Positions 32,248 through 40,104 of a stretch of 64,000 nucleotides of DNA are shown in pieces. The stretch covers positions 310,001 through 374,000 of the forward strand of contig CAZOSM010000001.1 of NCBI GenBank assembly GCA_964582715.1, in the 5' to 3' direction. The notes beneath the pieces were generated by a model that did no database searches, was not told where the DNA came from, and was given only the letters and a program-made list of their open reading frames with translations. Source of the DNA: MFZZ01 sp964582715 (GTDB lineage: Bacteria; Patescibacteriota; Microgenomatia; UBA1406; GWC2-37-13). Position 1 is the first letter of the stretch, and the number at the start of each line of letters is the position of its first letter. Position numbers and translations under genes: made by a program.

Positions 32248-32928
32248 TTATAATCCTTGAGATCGTACTTCTATTAATCCACCTTTTGCTCCTGGAATAA
32301 GTCCTTTTACAATAAGTGATTGTTCATCAGTCTGCATAACAATAAGATTCTGAACTGTTACTCTTTCTCCACCAGTACGTCCGGCCATTCTTTTTCCTTT
32401 ATATACACGACCTGGAGTGGTACCGGTTCCAATAGAACCTGGTGCGCGTAAACGATCAGATTGACCATGAGTTCTTGGACCGCCACGGAAATTGTGACGA
32501 GCTACTACACCTTGAAAGCCTTTACCCTTAGAAGTACCGGAAACATCAATAATATCTCCTTCTTTAAAAAGCAAAGTTGGTTTTACTTCTTCACCAATAA
32601 ATATTTTTTGTTCACCAATTTGAAGGCCTTTTTTTCCTTCTTCTTCGATGATGGTTATATCTTTATTTTCTGGAGAAATTCTTGCTTCTTTTAAAAAGCG
32701 AAGCGGGGTTTTTATCCCCGCTTTTGTTAATTGCCCTTGTACTGGTTTAGAGACAGTTTTGGCTTGTCCGAATCCGAGTTGAATAGAAATATATCCATCG
32801 GTCTCGACATTTTTGATATTAACAAGAAAGCAGGGAGCAGTTTCGATTTTAGTCACAGGAATAAGATTCCCTTCTGAATCAAACATCTGTGTCATATTGT
32901 GTTTTGTTCCTAAAATGAAACCTGCCAT
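32248..32928 (-). CDS. rplC: ribosomal protein uL3
   Basis: Large-subunit protein reaching the peptidyl transferase centre, 226 residues. It starts MAGFILGTKHNMTQMFDSEGNLIPVTKIE and contains GDIIDVSGTSKGKGFQGVVARHNFRGGPRTHGQSDRLRAPGSIGTGTTPGRVYKGKRMAGRTGG with the conserved Gln/His loop. First gene of the ribosomal run after the attenuator-like leader; rpsJ is 159 bases upstream. No Shine-Dalgarno sequence precedes the ATG. Confidence 0.97.
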   Translation of the reverse strand: MAGFILGTKHNMTQMFDSEGNLIPVTKIETAPCFLVNIKNVETDGYISIQLGFGQAKTVSKPVQGQLTKAGIKTPLRFLKEARISPENKDITIIEEEGKKGLQIGEQKIFIGEEVKPTLLFKEGDIIDVSGTSKGKGFQGVVARHNFRGGPRTHGQSDRLRAPGSIGTGTTPGRVYKGKRMAGRTGGERVTVQNLIVMQTDEQSLIVKGLIPGAKGGLIEVRSQGL

Positions 32929-32946
32929 ATTTGTATTTATAAAATG

Positions 32947-32974
32947 AAAAAAAAAGAGCTCCAGATTGGAGCCC
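32947..32974 (-). terminator. intrinsic terminator in the rpsJ-rplC leader
   Basis: Minus-strand GGGCTCC (32974-32968) pairs with GGAGCTC (32962-32956), seven pairs including one G-U, around the loop AATCT, followed by nine T residues (32955-32947). It lies 19 bases upstream of the rplC start. The stem can be disrupted by a competing upstream hairpin, so it looks conditional rather than a plain operon end. Confidence 0.85.
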
Positions 32975-32991
32975 GAGGCTTTTTCAATCTG
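32962..32991 (-). promoter_or_regulatory. antiterminator hairpin competing with the rplC leader terminator
   Basis: Minus-strand CAGATTG (32991-32985) pairs perfectly with CAATCTG (32968-32962), and inside it AGCC (32980-32977) pairs with GGCT (32973-32970). This 11-pair hairpin uses bases 32970-32973, 32968 and 32962, which the terminator also needs, so only one of the two can form. The 5' arm lies four bases after the mini-ORF stop codon, so a ribosome finishing the mini-ORF would cover it and favour the terminator. The logic is inferred from pairing; the sequence complementarity is seen directly. Confidence 0.75.
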
Positions 32992-32995
32992 AATT

Positions 32996-33034
32996 TTAGA
33001 GTATGTATTTCTTACGTAACTCTAACGTTATCAT
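32996..33034 (-). CDS. 12-codon mini-ORF in the rplC leader
   Basis: ATG at 33034-33032, TAA at 32998-32996; peptide MITLELRKKYIL. The ATG is eight bases past a perfect TATAAT, so a transcript from that promoter would begin with, or one base before, the start codon. No amino-acid run is obvious apart from Arg-Lys-Lys. Its stop lies four bases before the antiterminator arm, which is the position needed for translation to control the downstream hairpins. By analogy with the leader peptide at 4290-4367 it may be a regulatory ORF; it could also be chance. Confidence 0.55.
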   Translation of the reverse strand: MITLELRKKYIL

Positions 33035-33042
33035 TAAATTGA

Positions 33043-33071
33043 ATTATATAATACTAATTCCTTTTCTTCAA
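33043..33071 (-). promoter_or_regulatory. promoter in the rpsJ-rplC gap
   Basis: Minus-strand TTGAAG (33071-33066), 17 bases, then TATAAT (33048-33043), a perfect -10. It would give the rplC operon its own start in addition to readthrough from rpsJ, and it puts the transcription start at the mini-ORF ATG. Confidence 0.75.
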
Positions 33072-33087
33072 GCTCAAAATGTTTGAT

Positions 33088-33396
33088 TTACATCTTTACT
33101 TCAACTTCGACACCTGCAGGTAATTCGAGGTGCATGAGTGAATCAATTGTCTGATTCGTAGGATTCATAATATCGAGAAGACGTTTATGAATCTTTAACC
33201 CAAAGTGTTCTCTTGCGTCTTTATCTGTAAAAGGAGATTTATTAACAGCATATACCTCATTCTTTGTTGGAAGAGGAATTGGGCCAATAATGGAAGCTCC
33301 AGTTTTTATAGCAGTATCTACTAACTTCTGACATGTCTCATCTATAAGTCGATGATCGTATGCTTTGAGTCTGATTCTTATTCTACCTTTGGGCAT
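33088..33396 (-). CDS. rpsJ: ribosomal protein uS10
   Basis: Head protein, also NusE, a partner of NusB in antitermination. The 102 residues contain GRIRIRLKAYDHRLIDETCQKLVDTAIKTGASIIGPIPLPTKNEVYAVNKSPFTDKDAREHFGLKIHKRLLDIMNPTNQTIDSLMHLELPAGVEVEVKM in segments that align throughout. The gene has its own promoter (33432-33459) behind the tuf terminator and is separated from rplC by a 159-base leader region. Confidence 0.97.
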   Translation of the reverse strand: MPKGRIRIRLKAYDHRLIDETCQKLVDTAIKTGASIIGPIPLPTKNEVYAVNKSPFTDKDAREHFGLKIHKRLLDIMNPTNQTIDSLMHLELPAGVEVEVKM

Positions 33397-33431
33397 AGTT
33401 TAAAAGTGCGAAATTGTTAAATTTAATTACT

Positions 33432-33459
33432 ATTGTACTATAAAATTTTGTAAAAACAA
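33432..33459 (-). promoter_or_regulatory. promoter of rpsJ
   Basis: Minus-strand TTGTTT (33459-33454), 16 bases, TACAAT (33437-33432). It begins just after the tuf terminator, so the ribosomal operon starts with its own promoter. The predicted leader is about 30 bases. Confidence 0.6.
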
Positions 33460-33463
33460 GCAA

Positions 33464-33494
33464 TTGATCCCAGGCTCTGAGAGCCTGGGATCAA
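33464..33494 (-). terminator. terminator after tuf
   Basis: A perfect 13-base-pair inverted repeat, TTGATCCCAGGCT with AGCCTGGGATCAA, around a 5-base loop lies 28 bases after the tuf stop. On the minus strand it is followed by TTGCTTGTTTTTA, a broken T-rich tract. It separates tuf from rpsJ. Confidence 0.75.
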
Positions 33495-33521
33495 GCTAAA
33501 TATTTCCTAAGTAAAAATACA

Positions 33522-34706
33522 TTACTTATTTATCTTGGTGATTACTCCTGCACCAACGGTGTGACCACCTTCGCGGATAGCGAATTTGAGTCCTTCTTCA
33601 AGAGCAATTGGGTAAATAAGTTTTGCATTAATTTTGATGTTGTCTCCTGGCATAACCATTTCAACACCAGCTGGAAGTTCTACTTCTCCTGTTACGTCTG
33701 TTGTTCTAATATAGAACTGAGGACGATATCCTTTAAAGAATGGAGTGTGTCTTCCACCTTCTTCCTTCTTCAAAACATAAATTTCTGCTTCGAATTCGGT
33801 ATGTGGTTTAACTGAACCAGGTTTTACGATAACCTGACCACGTTCTACATCTTCTTTTTCAATTCCTCGAAGAAGAAGTCCGGTGTTATCACCAGCACGT
33901 GCTTCATCAAGAGATTTACGGAACATTTCAATTCCTGTAACAACAGTTTTTCTTGAGTCACGAATACCGACGATTTCGACTTCTTCGTTAACTTTAAGAA
34001 TTCCTCTTTCTACTCTTCCAGTTACAACTGTTCCTCGACCTTGAATGGTGAAGACGTCTTCAACTGGCATAAGGAATGGCTTTTCTGTTTCACGAGTTGG
34101 TTCTGGAACGTATTCATCGACTGCCTTCATGAGGTCTTCGATTGCTTTTACATATTGTTCTTCACCTTCAAGTGCTTTAAGAGAAGATCCACGGATAACA
34201 GGAACTTCATCACCTGGGTAATTATATTTTTTAAGAAGATCACGGACTTCCATTTCTACCAAGTCAATGATTTCTAGATCAGAAACCATATCACATTTGT
34301 TAAGGTACACAACAATTGCTGGTACGTTAACCTGGTTTGCAAGAAGAATGTGTTCTCGAGTTTGTGGCATTGGGCCGTCTGGAGCAGATACAACTAAGAT
34401 TGCGCCGTCCATTTGGGCTGCACCGGTGATCATGTTTTTGATGTAATCTGCGTGGCCTGGTGCATCAATGTGTGCATAATGTCTTTTGTCAGTTTCGTAT
34501 TCTGAGTGGTGGATATTAATAGTGACTCCTCGTGCCTTCTCTTCTGGAGCTTTATCAATTTCTTCATACTTCATTGCCTTTGCTAATCCTTTTTGGGAGA
34601 GGATTGTGTGGATGGCTGAAGTTGTGGTGGTTTTTCCATGATCAACGTGACCGATGGTACCAATGTTCAAATGAGGTTTATTTCTTTGAAATGTGCCGTC
34701 TGCCAT
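33522..34706 (-). CDS. tuf: translation elongation factor EF-Tu
   Basis: Delivers aminoacyl-tRNA to the ribosome. The 394 residues have G1 GHVDHGKTTTTSAI, switch I RGVTINIHHSEYET, G3 IDAPGHADYIKNMITGAAQMDGAILVVSAPDGPMPQTREHILLANQ, G4 NKCDM and the beta-barrel domains with GRGTVVTGRVERG and PFFKGYRPQFYIRTTDVTG. G3 reads DAPGHAD where many bacteria have DCPGHAD. It is transcribed alone, with promoter 34789-34817 and terminator 33464-33494, but keeps the ancestral order tuf-rpsJ-rplC. Confidence 0.98.
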   Translation of the reverse strand: MADGTFQRNKPHLNIGTIGHVDHGKTTTTSAIHTILSQKGLAKAMKYEEIDKAPEEKARGVTINIHHSEYETDKRHYAHIDAPGHADYIKNMITGAAQMDGAILVVSAPDGPMPQTREHILLANQVNVPAIVVYLNKCDMVSDLEIIDLVEMEVRDLLKKYNYPGDEVPVIRGSSLKALEGEEQYVKAIEDLMKAVDEYVPEPTRETEKPFLMPVEDVFTIQGRGTVVTGRVERGILKVNEEVEIVGIRDSRKTVVTGIEMFRKSLDEARAGDNTGLLLRGIEKEDVERGQVIVKPGSVKPHTEFEAEIYVLKKEEGGRHTPFFKGYRPQFYIRTTDVTGEVELPAGVEMVMPGDNIKINAKLIYPIALEEGLKFAIREGGHTVGAGVITKINK

Positions 34707-34788
34707 AGTTTATGTAAATTTTAAATAATAAATAATAAAATATTTTACGCCAATAAAAAAATATCAAACAAAACGCGGTATGGAAGAA

Positions 34789-34817
34789 ATGATAAAATGA
34801 AGCAAGAGAAAAGTCAA
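34789..34817 (-). promoter_or_regulatory. promoter of tuf
   Basis: Minus-strand TTGACT (34817-34812), exactly 17 bases, TATCAT (34794-34789): five of six matches in each box. The predicted leader of about 76 bases before tuf is AT-rich with no clear hairpin and no Shine-Dalgarno sequence. Confidence 0.8.
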
Positions 34818-34864
34818 GAGGTATATGACTAAAATCTCCTTTTACTAAATATCTCTTACAACCA

Positions 34865-34873
34865 TGATACAAT
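34865..34873 (+). promoter_or_regulatory. extended -10 promoter of the helicase-nuclease gene
   Basis: TGATACAAT, an extended -10 (TGn plus TACAAT), ends 13 bases before the ATG at 34887. No good -35 is visible. GAAGG (34876-34880) would serve as a ribosome binding site only if transcription starts upstream of it. Confidence 0.55.
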
Positions 34874-34886
34874 TTGAAGGCAATTT

Positions 34887-37826
34887 ATGACAACAGACGA
34901 TTACGCATTAAACTCAGATCAGAAAAAAGCAGTCATTTTTAATGAAGGACCTCTTCTTATTGTAGCAGGTGCTGGGACAGGTAAAACATTTACTCTTGTC
35001 GAAAAAATTAAACATCTTATTAAAGAAAAGTTGGCCAAACCAGATGAGATACTCTGTTTAACTTTTACTGAAAAGGCTGCCTCCGAGATGGAAGAACGGG
35101 TAGACCGGGCTATGCCTTATGGCTATTTCCAGATGTGGATTTCTACTTTTCACTCGTTTGCAGATGATATTTTACGAGAAAAGATCAATCACATAGGTTT
35201 AAATCCCTCCTACGACCTTCTCACACAAGCTCAAACAATACTATTCTTTAGAAACAATCTCTTCCAGTTTAAACTCAAGTACTTTCGTCCTTTAAGTAAT
35301 CCAACTAAGTTTATTGAAGGATTGCTGCAACATTTCTCACGATTACGAGATGAAGATGTATCTCCAGAGGAATACCTTAAATGGGCTGCTAAGCAACAAA
35401 CGAATCACGATATACTCCCAGAAGATAAAGAAAAGCATATGGAGTTAGCTCAAGCTTATGCAACATATCAACAGATAAAAATCGATAACGATGTAATGGA
35501 CTTTGGCGATCTTATATATTACTTATTAAAACTTTTTAGAGATCGGCCTAATATCTTGCAAGAATACCAAAAGCAATTTAAATATGTCATGGTAGACGAG
35601 TTTCAGGATACAAACATTGCCCAATACAACCTGGTAAAGCTACTCTGCCCTCCTCAAGAAAAGCCCAACCTCACAGTGGTAGGTGATGATTCACAGGCAA
35701 TCTATAAATTCCGCGGTGCTTCTATATCTAATATTCTAACCTTTATGGAAGATTACCCTTCTGCTACACAAGTGAGTCTTCTTAATAATTATCGATCAAA
35801 CCAGAATGTGCTTGATCATGCGTATAAGTTAATTCAGTTTAACAATCCAGATACACTTGAGACAAAACTAGGTATTTCTAAAGAACTAAAAGCTAATGTA
35901 AAAAATATTAAAGATAGCGTACAGTTTGAGCTATATGAACATGGAGATACAGAAGCAGAACAAGTGGCTCGAAAGATTTTAGAAGTAAAAAAGAAAAATA
36001 AATATGAATTCAGAGACTTTGCAATACTTGTTCGGGCCAATAATCATGCGGAACCGTTTGTAAACTCCCTTGTACGAAATGGTATTCCATACCAGTTCCT
36101 AGGTCCAGGTACTCTCTTTAGACAACCAGAGATTAAAGATCTGATAGCATACCTCCGAGTTCTCACTAACCTGGAAGATAATGTTTCTCTTTTTAGAGTA
36201 CTTAATATGGACAAATTTAAGCTGGATGAACAGGATCTCATATTACTCAATTCGTTTGCAAAAAAAACAGCTCTTTCACTCTATCAATCGATTGAGATAT
36301 ATCTTTCCTTCTATCATGAAGAATGGTATAAATCCGAACACCAACCATATAGGAAATATCTTCCTCTGCTGAAGGAACAAACCAGAGATTCACTCATTGA
36401 GATTATTGCAATGATCAAACGTCATCTAGCTCGGCTTCAGCAGGATTCTGCAACAGATATCTTATATTACTTTTTAGAAGATACCGGTTATCTGGAAATG
36501 CTCGCAAACTATAAAACAGAGAAGGAAGAAAAGATTGCTCTCAATATTCTTAAATTTTTAAACCTCATTAAAAATGTATATACCAATAATAGTGAAGCAA
36601 CCGTCTTTGCTATTGTTGATTACATAGATATGAGCATGGAGCTTGGAGAATCTCCACTTTCCTCCGATACCGATGCTGCTGTCACCAATGCCGTGAACAT
36701 TTTGACTGTGCATTCTTCTAAAGGACTTGAGTTCCCAGTTGTATTTATGACGAACCTTATAAATGGGCGCTTCCCGACTTACATGAGGAAGGAGACAATA
36801 CCTGTACCAGATGAGCTTATTAAAGAAACGTTACCAGAAGGAGATTATCATGTACAAGAAGAAAGGCGGCTCTTTTATGTAGGGCTAACAAGGGCGATGG
36901 ACCGCGCTTTCCTTTCTGCATCTGAGATATATGGTGATGGTAAACGTAAAAGGAAAATCTCTCCTTTTATATTTGAAACCTTTGGAAAAGAGCATATTGA
37001 GAATAAGCTTTCTATTAAAAAAGAAGAGAAAGAACAACTGAGTATTTTTGATTTTAAAAAAATAGACGAACCTATACAGAAACCAAAACTGAACTTAACT
37101 CAGTTCTCTTATAGTCAACTTGAAACCTACAATATGTGCCCGCTTAAGTATAAGTATCAGTATGTCCTCAAAATACCTACGTCGCCAGGTGCCGCAGCAG
37201 CTTTTGGAAGTACTATTCATGTGGTGCTTCAGAAATTTTATGAAGGATTTATGCAAGATAAGTCATATGGGTTAAACCATCTAAACAATTTGCTTGAAGT
37301 CCATTGGGATCCAGCAGGTTACAGCTCGCAAAGACATGCTAAGCGTATGAAAGAAGAAGCAAAAGATATGTTGGAGCAGTTTTTTAAAAAATATCATGTA
37401 CCAGACTTAGATGTACTTAATCTGGAAAAATTCTTTAAGATACGGGTAGATGATAAAACTTTTCTTTCTGGAAAAATTGATCGTGTCGACCAAAAAGCAG
37501 ATGGAAAGATAGAAATTATCGATTACAAAACAGGAAAAATGCCCAAAGAAAAGGAGCTTCAAAAGAGTTTGCAGCTTTCTATTTATGCACTCGCTGCAAC
37601 CGACGAAGGTTTATACAAAAAAGAAATTGATAAGGTTGATTTAACCTTTTACTACCTACAGGACATGCAAAAAGTCACCATGAACCGCACACTTGAAGAT
37701 TTATCTTCCGTACAATCTCAGGTGAACGAGATTACAAGCAAGATTAACTCAGGCGAGTTTCCAGCAAATGTGGGTCCATGGTGTGAATTTTGCGACTTTA
37801 GAATGATCTGTGAAGCCTGGCAATAA
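34887..37826 (+). CDS. UvrD/AddA-like DNA helicase with C-terminal PD-(D/E)XK nuclease
   Basis: A 979-residue superfamily 1A helicase fused to a nuclease, probably for double-strand-break end processing. Helicase motifs in order: GAGTGKTFTL (Walker A, about 28-37), LTFTEKAASEME, STFHSF, VMVDEFQDTN (Walker B, about 233-242), VVGDDSQAIYKFRGA, NNYRSNQNVL, LTVHSSKGLEFPVVF and RRLFYVGLTRAMDR (motif VI, about 660). The C-terminal 230 residues carry GKIDRVD and IIDYKTGK of a RecB-type nuclease. They also hold a cysteine set, NMCPLKYKY (about 751) plus WCEFCDFRMIC near the end, matching the iron-sulphur cluster of AddB-type nucleases. It abuts yhhQ tail to tail. Confidence 0.9.
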   Translation: MTTDDYALNSDQKKAVIFNEGPLLIVAGAGTGKTFTLVEKIKHLIKEKLAKPDEILCLTFTEKAASEMEERVDRAMPYGYFQMWISTFHSFADDILREKINHIGLNPSYDLLTQAQTILFFRNNLFQFKLKYFRPLSNPTKFIEGLLQHFSRLRDEDVSPEEYLKWAAKQQTNHDILPEDKEKHMELAQAYATYQQIKIDNDVMDFGDLIYYLLKLFRDRPNILQEYQKQFKYVMVDEFQDTNIAQYNLVKLLCPPQEKPNLTVVGDDSQAIYKFRGASISNILTFMEDYPSATQVSLLNNYRSNQNVLDHAYKLIQFNNPDTLETKLGISKELKANVKNIKDSVQFELYEHGDTEAEQVARKILEVKKKNKYEFRDFAILVRANNHAEPFVNSLVRNGIPYQFLGPGTLFRQPEIKDLIAYLRVLTNLEDNVSLFRVLNMDKFKLDEQDLILLNSFAKKTALSLYQSIEIYLSFYHEEWYKSEHQPYRKYLPLLKEQTRDSLIEIIAMIKRHLARLQQDSATDILYYFLEDTGYLEMLANYKTEKEEKIALNILKFLNLIKNVYTNNSEATVFAIVDYIDMSMELGESPLSSDTDAAVTNAVNILTVHSSKGLEFPVVFMTNLINGRFPTYMRKETIPVPDELIKETLPEGDYHVQEERRLFYVGLTRAMDRAFLSASEIYGDGKRKRKISPFIFETFGKEHIENKLSIKKEEKEQLSIFDFKKIDEPIQKPKLNLTQFSYSQLETYNMCPLKYKYQYVLKIPTSPGAAAAFGSTIHVVLQKFYEGFMQDKSYGLNHLNNLLEVHWDPAGYSSQRHAKRMKEEAKDMLEQFFKKYHVPDLDVLNLEKFFKIRVDDKTFLSGKIDRVDQKADGKIEIIDYKTGKMPKEKELQKSLQLSIYALAATDEGLYKKEIDKVDLTFYYLQDMQKVTMNRTLEDLSSVQSQVNEITSKINSGEFPANVGPWCEFCDFRMICEAWQ

Positions 37827-38477
37827 TTACTTCCCATTTTTTAACCACTTCACACCCAAGTACACAAGCGGTGTTTCGATAATCGACATACTGCATTTCA
37901 GCAACCAATATGGAAGGATTAAGCTGAATAGAAATGCCACATTCTCGCCCAATGGTTCATTGAATGCATAAAATGCAAGTGTCATAAACACTATAGTGTC
38001 AACAAATTGTGCAATAAAGTTTGAAAGGTTATTTCGTAACCAGAGCTTTGACTTTCCTAATTTTTCTCTTATTTTGGCAAAAAGATAAATATCCAGAAAA
38101 TCAGCAAGAGCAAAGGCAGTTAAACTTGCGAGCGTAATGCGAGCAGATTTTCCAAAAATCGTATCGTATGCTGCTTCTGAGCTTTCAAAACGGCCTGAAG
38201 GTGGGAGATGAATAGCAAGCATTATAAAGCCAAACAAAAGTACAATTGTCAGTAATCCAGACCTGACAATACTTCTTGCCCGTTCTTTTCCATGCACTTC
38301 TATTACAACATCATTAATGGTGAAAAGAAGTGGAATAAGAAAAATTGAGACACTGGCATTTAAGGTATAAAATCCTAAATGAAGAAGAGGGAAGGTTTTA
38401 GCTCCCATGAGCTCTGCAACAATAATACAAAAAATATAAACTGCAACAAGAAGGTCCATTTTTTCTACTTTAAACAT
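37827..38477 (-). CDS. yhhQ: queuosine-precursor transporter, YhhQ/VUT family
   Basis: Membrane protein of 216 residues with about six hydrophobic helices. Family features are LLVAVYIFCIIVAELMGAKTF, the loop TINDVVIEVHGKERARSIV, FGKSARITLASLTAFALADFLDIYLFAKIREK and LRNNLSNFIAQFVDTIVFM, typical of the YhhQ (queuosine precursor) family. It would import preQ0, preQ1 or queuine. Its stop shares the palindrome TAATTA with the helicase stop on the other strand. It lies downstream of folC with an 85-base gap in which I could not identify a convincing riboswitch. Confidence 0.88.
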   Translation of the reverse strand: MFKVEKMDLLVAVYIFCIIVAELMGAKTFPLLHLGFYTLNASVSIFLIPLLFTINDVVIEVHGKERARSIVRSGLLTIVLLFGFIMLAIHLPPSGRFESSEAAYDTIFGKSARITLASLTAFALADFLDIYLFAKIREKLGKSKLWLRNNLSNFIAQFVDTIVFMTLAFYAFNEPLGENVAFLFSLILPYWLLKCSMSIIETPLVYLGVKWLKNGK

Positions 38478-38562
38478 GTGAATATATATAAATTACTAAT
38501 GAAGGTTAGTTGTGTAGAAGGTAATTATTTTTCCATATATATAGGGACATAATACAAAATTC

Positions 38563-39906
38563 TTAGTTTTTTTCAAGGATGCTATACATATCTCCAATAA
38601 GATATAAAGAGCCAGTTATCACAATGAGCTCTCTGCTTTCTGCAGCTTTCTCTAATGCCTTACGTATATCTGGAACTATATCATAACTATAAAATGACAT
38701 CTTCTGGAGAATCTTGGCAATGGTGTCAGGTTCTTCCGAATGTAAATTACCCATTCCCTGGCTTTTATTTTCAAAACCGGTAATAATAATGTGTGATGCG
38801 ACTGGCTTAATATATTTAAGAATTTCATCATATTCTTTTCCATATTTGAAGGCTATAAGAAAAGTGAACTTTTCTTCTGGAAAAATCTTGGTAAGGCTAC
38901 CTATAAATGCTTCCATTTTTTGAGGATTATGTGCTCCATCAATAATAACTTCACGTTCTTTATAGGTAGAGAGCTCCATTCTGCCTGGTACTTTTACTTT
39001 TTTAAGATGTGTTTTAATTGCTTCAACATTAACATCCTTTCCTTCTCTTTTCATAAATTCAGTAAAAGCAGCAAATGCCATGCTAATATTCTCAAACTGG
39101 TAGGTACCTATAATCCGCATGTGAATATTCTTGAATTTTTCTCCTTTATACTGAAGGTTAAAACGCAACCCTAATAATGAGCTTGATTCTTCTGAAATCA
39201 ACTGAGATGGATTTATCTCGAGTAGAGTTGCTTCTTTATCTGCTACTTCTTTTCGAATTACATTCATAACTTCATCTTCTTGTTGCAGTTTGAGTACTAA
39301 GTTATGCTTTTGGGTTATACGGACTTTTTCTGTAGCAATCTTTTCAATGGTATTACCTAAATATTCCGTATGATCCATACCAATACGTGTAATAACATCA
39401 ATTTTATCTGCGGATGTAACTGTATTTGTAGCATCAAACTGCCCTCCCAAACCAGTTTCCATAACTACTACATCAACCTGTTCCTTTTCAAAAATGTAAT
39501 ATGTAAGCCCCACTATTGCTTCAAAATACGTAATACATCCATATTCTGAAGGTTTCATCTGCTCGAGTTGTGGCAGGATCTCATTTATATATTTTACGAA
39601 TAATGCATCTGGGATCGGTTTTACATTGATCTGTATGCGCTCTAAGATATGATGTAAATGAGGAGATATTCCCATCCCTACCTTTAATCCCTGAGAAGCA
39701 AGAAGCGAAGACGTGATATATGAAGTTGAACCTTTGCCAGAAGTCCCTGCAACGTGAATTACTTTTAGCTTATCTTGGGGATCTCCAATAAGCTTCATAA
39801 AATGTTTGGTTCGTGCATGTGCGACAGAAGGTTCTCCCCACTTTTCAGTTTTTGGTACAAACTGCTGTAGGTACTCCTGTGCTTCTTGTAATGATGTAAA
39901 TTTCAT
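38563..39906 (-). CDS. folC: folylpolyglutamate synthase / dihydrofolate synthase
   Basis: Mur-ligase-type ATP-dependent enzyme of 447 residues that adds Glu to folates. The P-loop VIHVAGTSGKGSTSYI (about residues 48-63), the Omega-loop region KVGMGISPHLHHILERIQIN, VVMETGLGGQFDATN and the C-terminal EVIIDGAHNPQKMEAF are characteristic of FolC. Whether both activities are present cannot be told. A TATAAA (39923-39918) ends 11 bases before the ATG. Folate polyglutamylation fits with glyA transcribed divergently next door. Confidence 0.92.
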   Translation of the reverse strand: MKFTSLQEAQEYLQQFVPKTEKWGEPSVAHARTKHFMKLIGDPQDKLKVIHVAGTSGKGSTSYITSSLLASQGLKVGMGISPHLHHILERIQINVKPIPDALFVKYINEILPQLEQMKPSEYGCITYFEAIVGLTYYIFEKEQVDVVVMETGLGGQFDATNTVTSADKIDVITRIGMDHTEYLGNTIEKIATEKVRITQKHNLVLKLQQEDEVMNVIRKEVADKEATLLEINPSQLISEESSSLLGLRFNLQYKGEKFKNIHMRIIGTYQFENISMAFAAFTEFMKREGKDVNVEAIKTHLKKVKVPGRMELSTYKEREVIIDGAHNPQKMEAFIGSLTKIFPEEKFTFLIAFKYGKEYDEILKYIKPVASHIIITGFENKSQGMGNLHSEEPDTIAKILQKMSFYSYDIVPDIRKALEKAAESRELIVITGSLYLIGDMYSILEKN

Positions 39907-40104
39907 AAGATATGTATTTTATACTATTAACCACTTAATTACTGGAAGAATTGTGATGTATTTCTGACCAGACTCAAAATCTCATTGCAATATCTAAATT
40001 TGAGTGTTACTCTTATACCGATTACAATTCTATACGTTTACTACCATGGTATAACAATCCTGCATACATAACTAACTTCTTATTACTAGTTATCTCTTAT
40101 TTCC
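39907..40104. promoter_or_regulatory. divergent folC-glyA promoter region
   Basis: For glyA, plus-strand TTGAGT (40000-40005), 17 bases, TACAAT (40023-40028) predicts a leader of about 70 bases. A 7-base inverted repeat, TTATACC (40013-40019) with GGTATAA (40048-40054), flanks that -10 and might be an operator or hairpin. For folC, TATAAA lies at 39923-39918. No other gene or known riboswitch is evident. Confidence 0.6.

Noticed and set aside
38478..38600. Possible preQ1 riboswitch (AAAAAACTAA on the minus strand) before yhhQ
   Set aside because: The A-rich motif encodes the last codons of folC (Glu-Lys-Asn-stop), the required P1 stem is only about three pairs, and the conserved loop sequence is missing.
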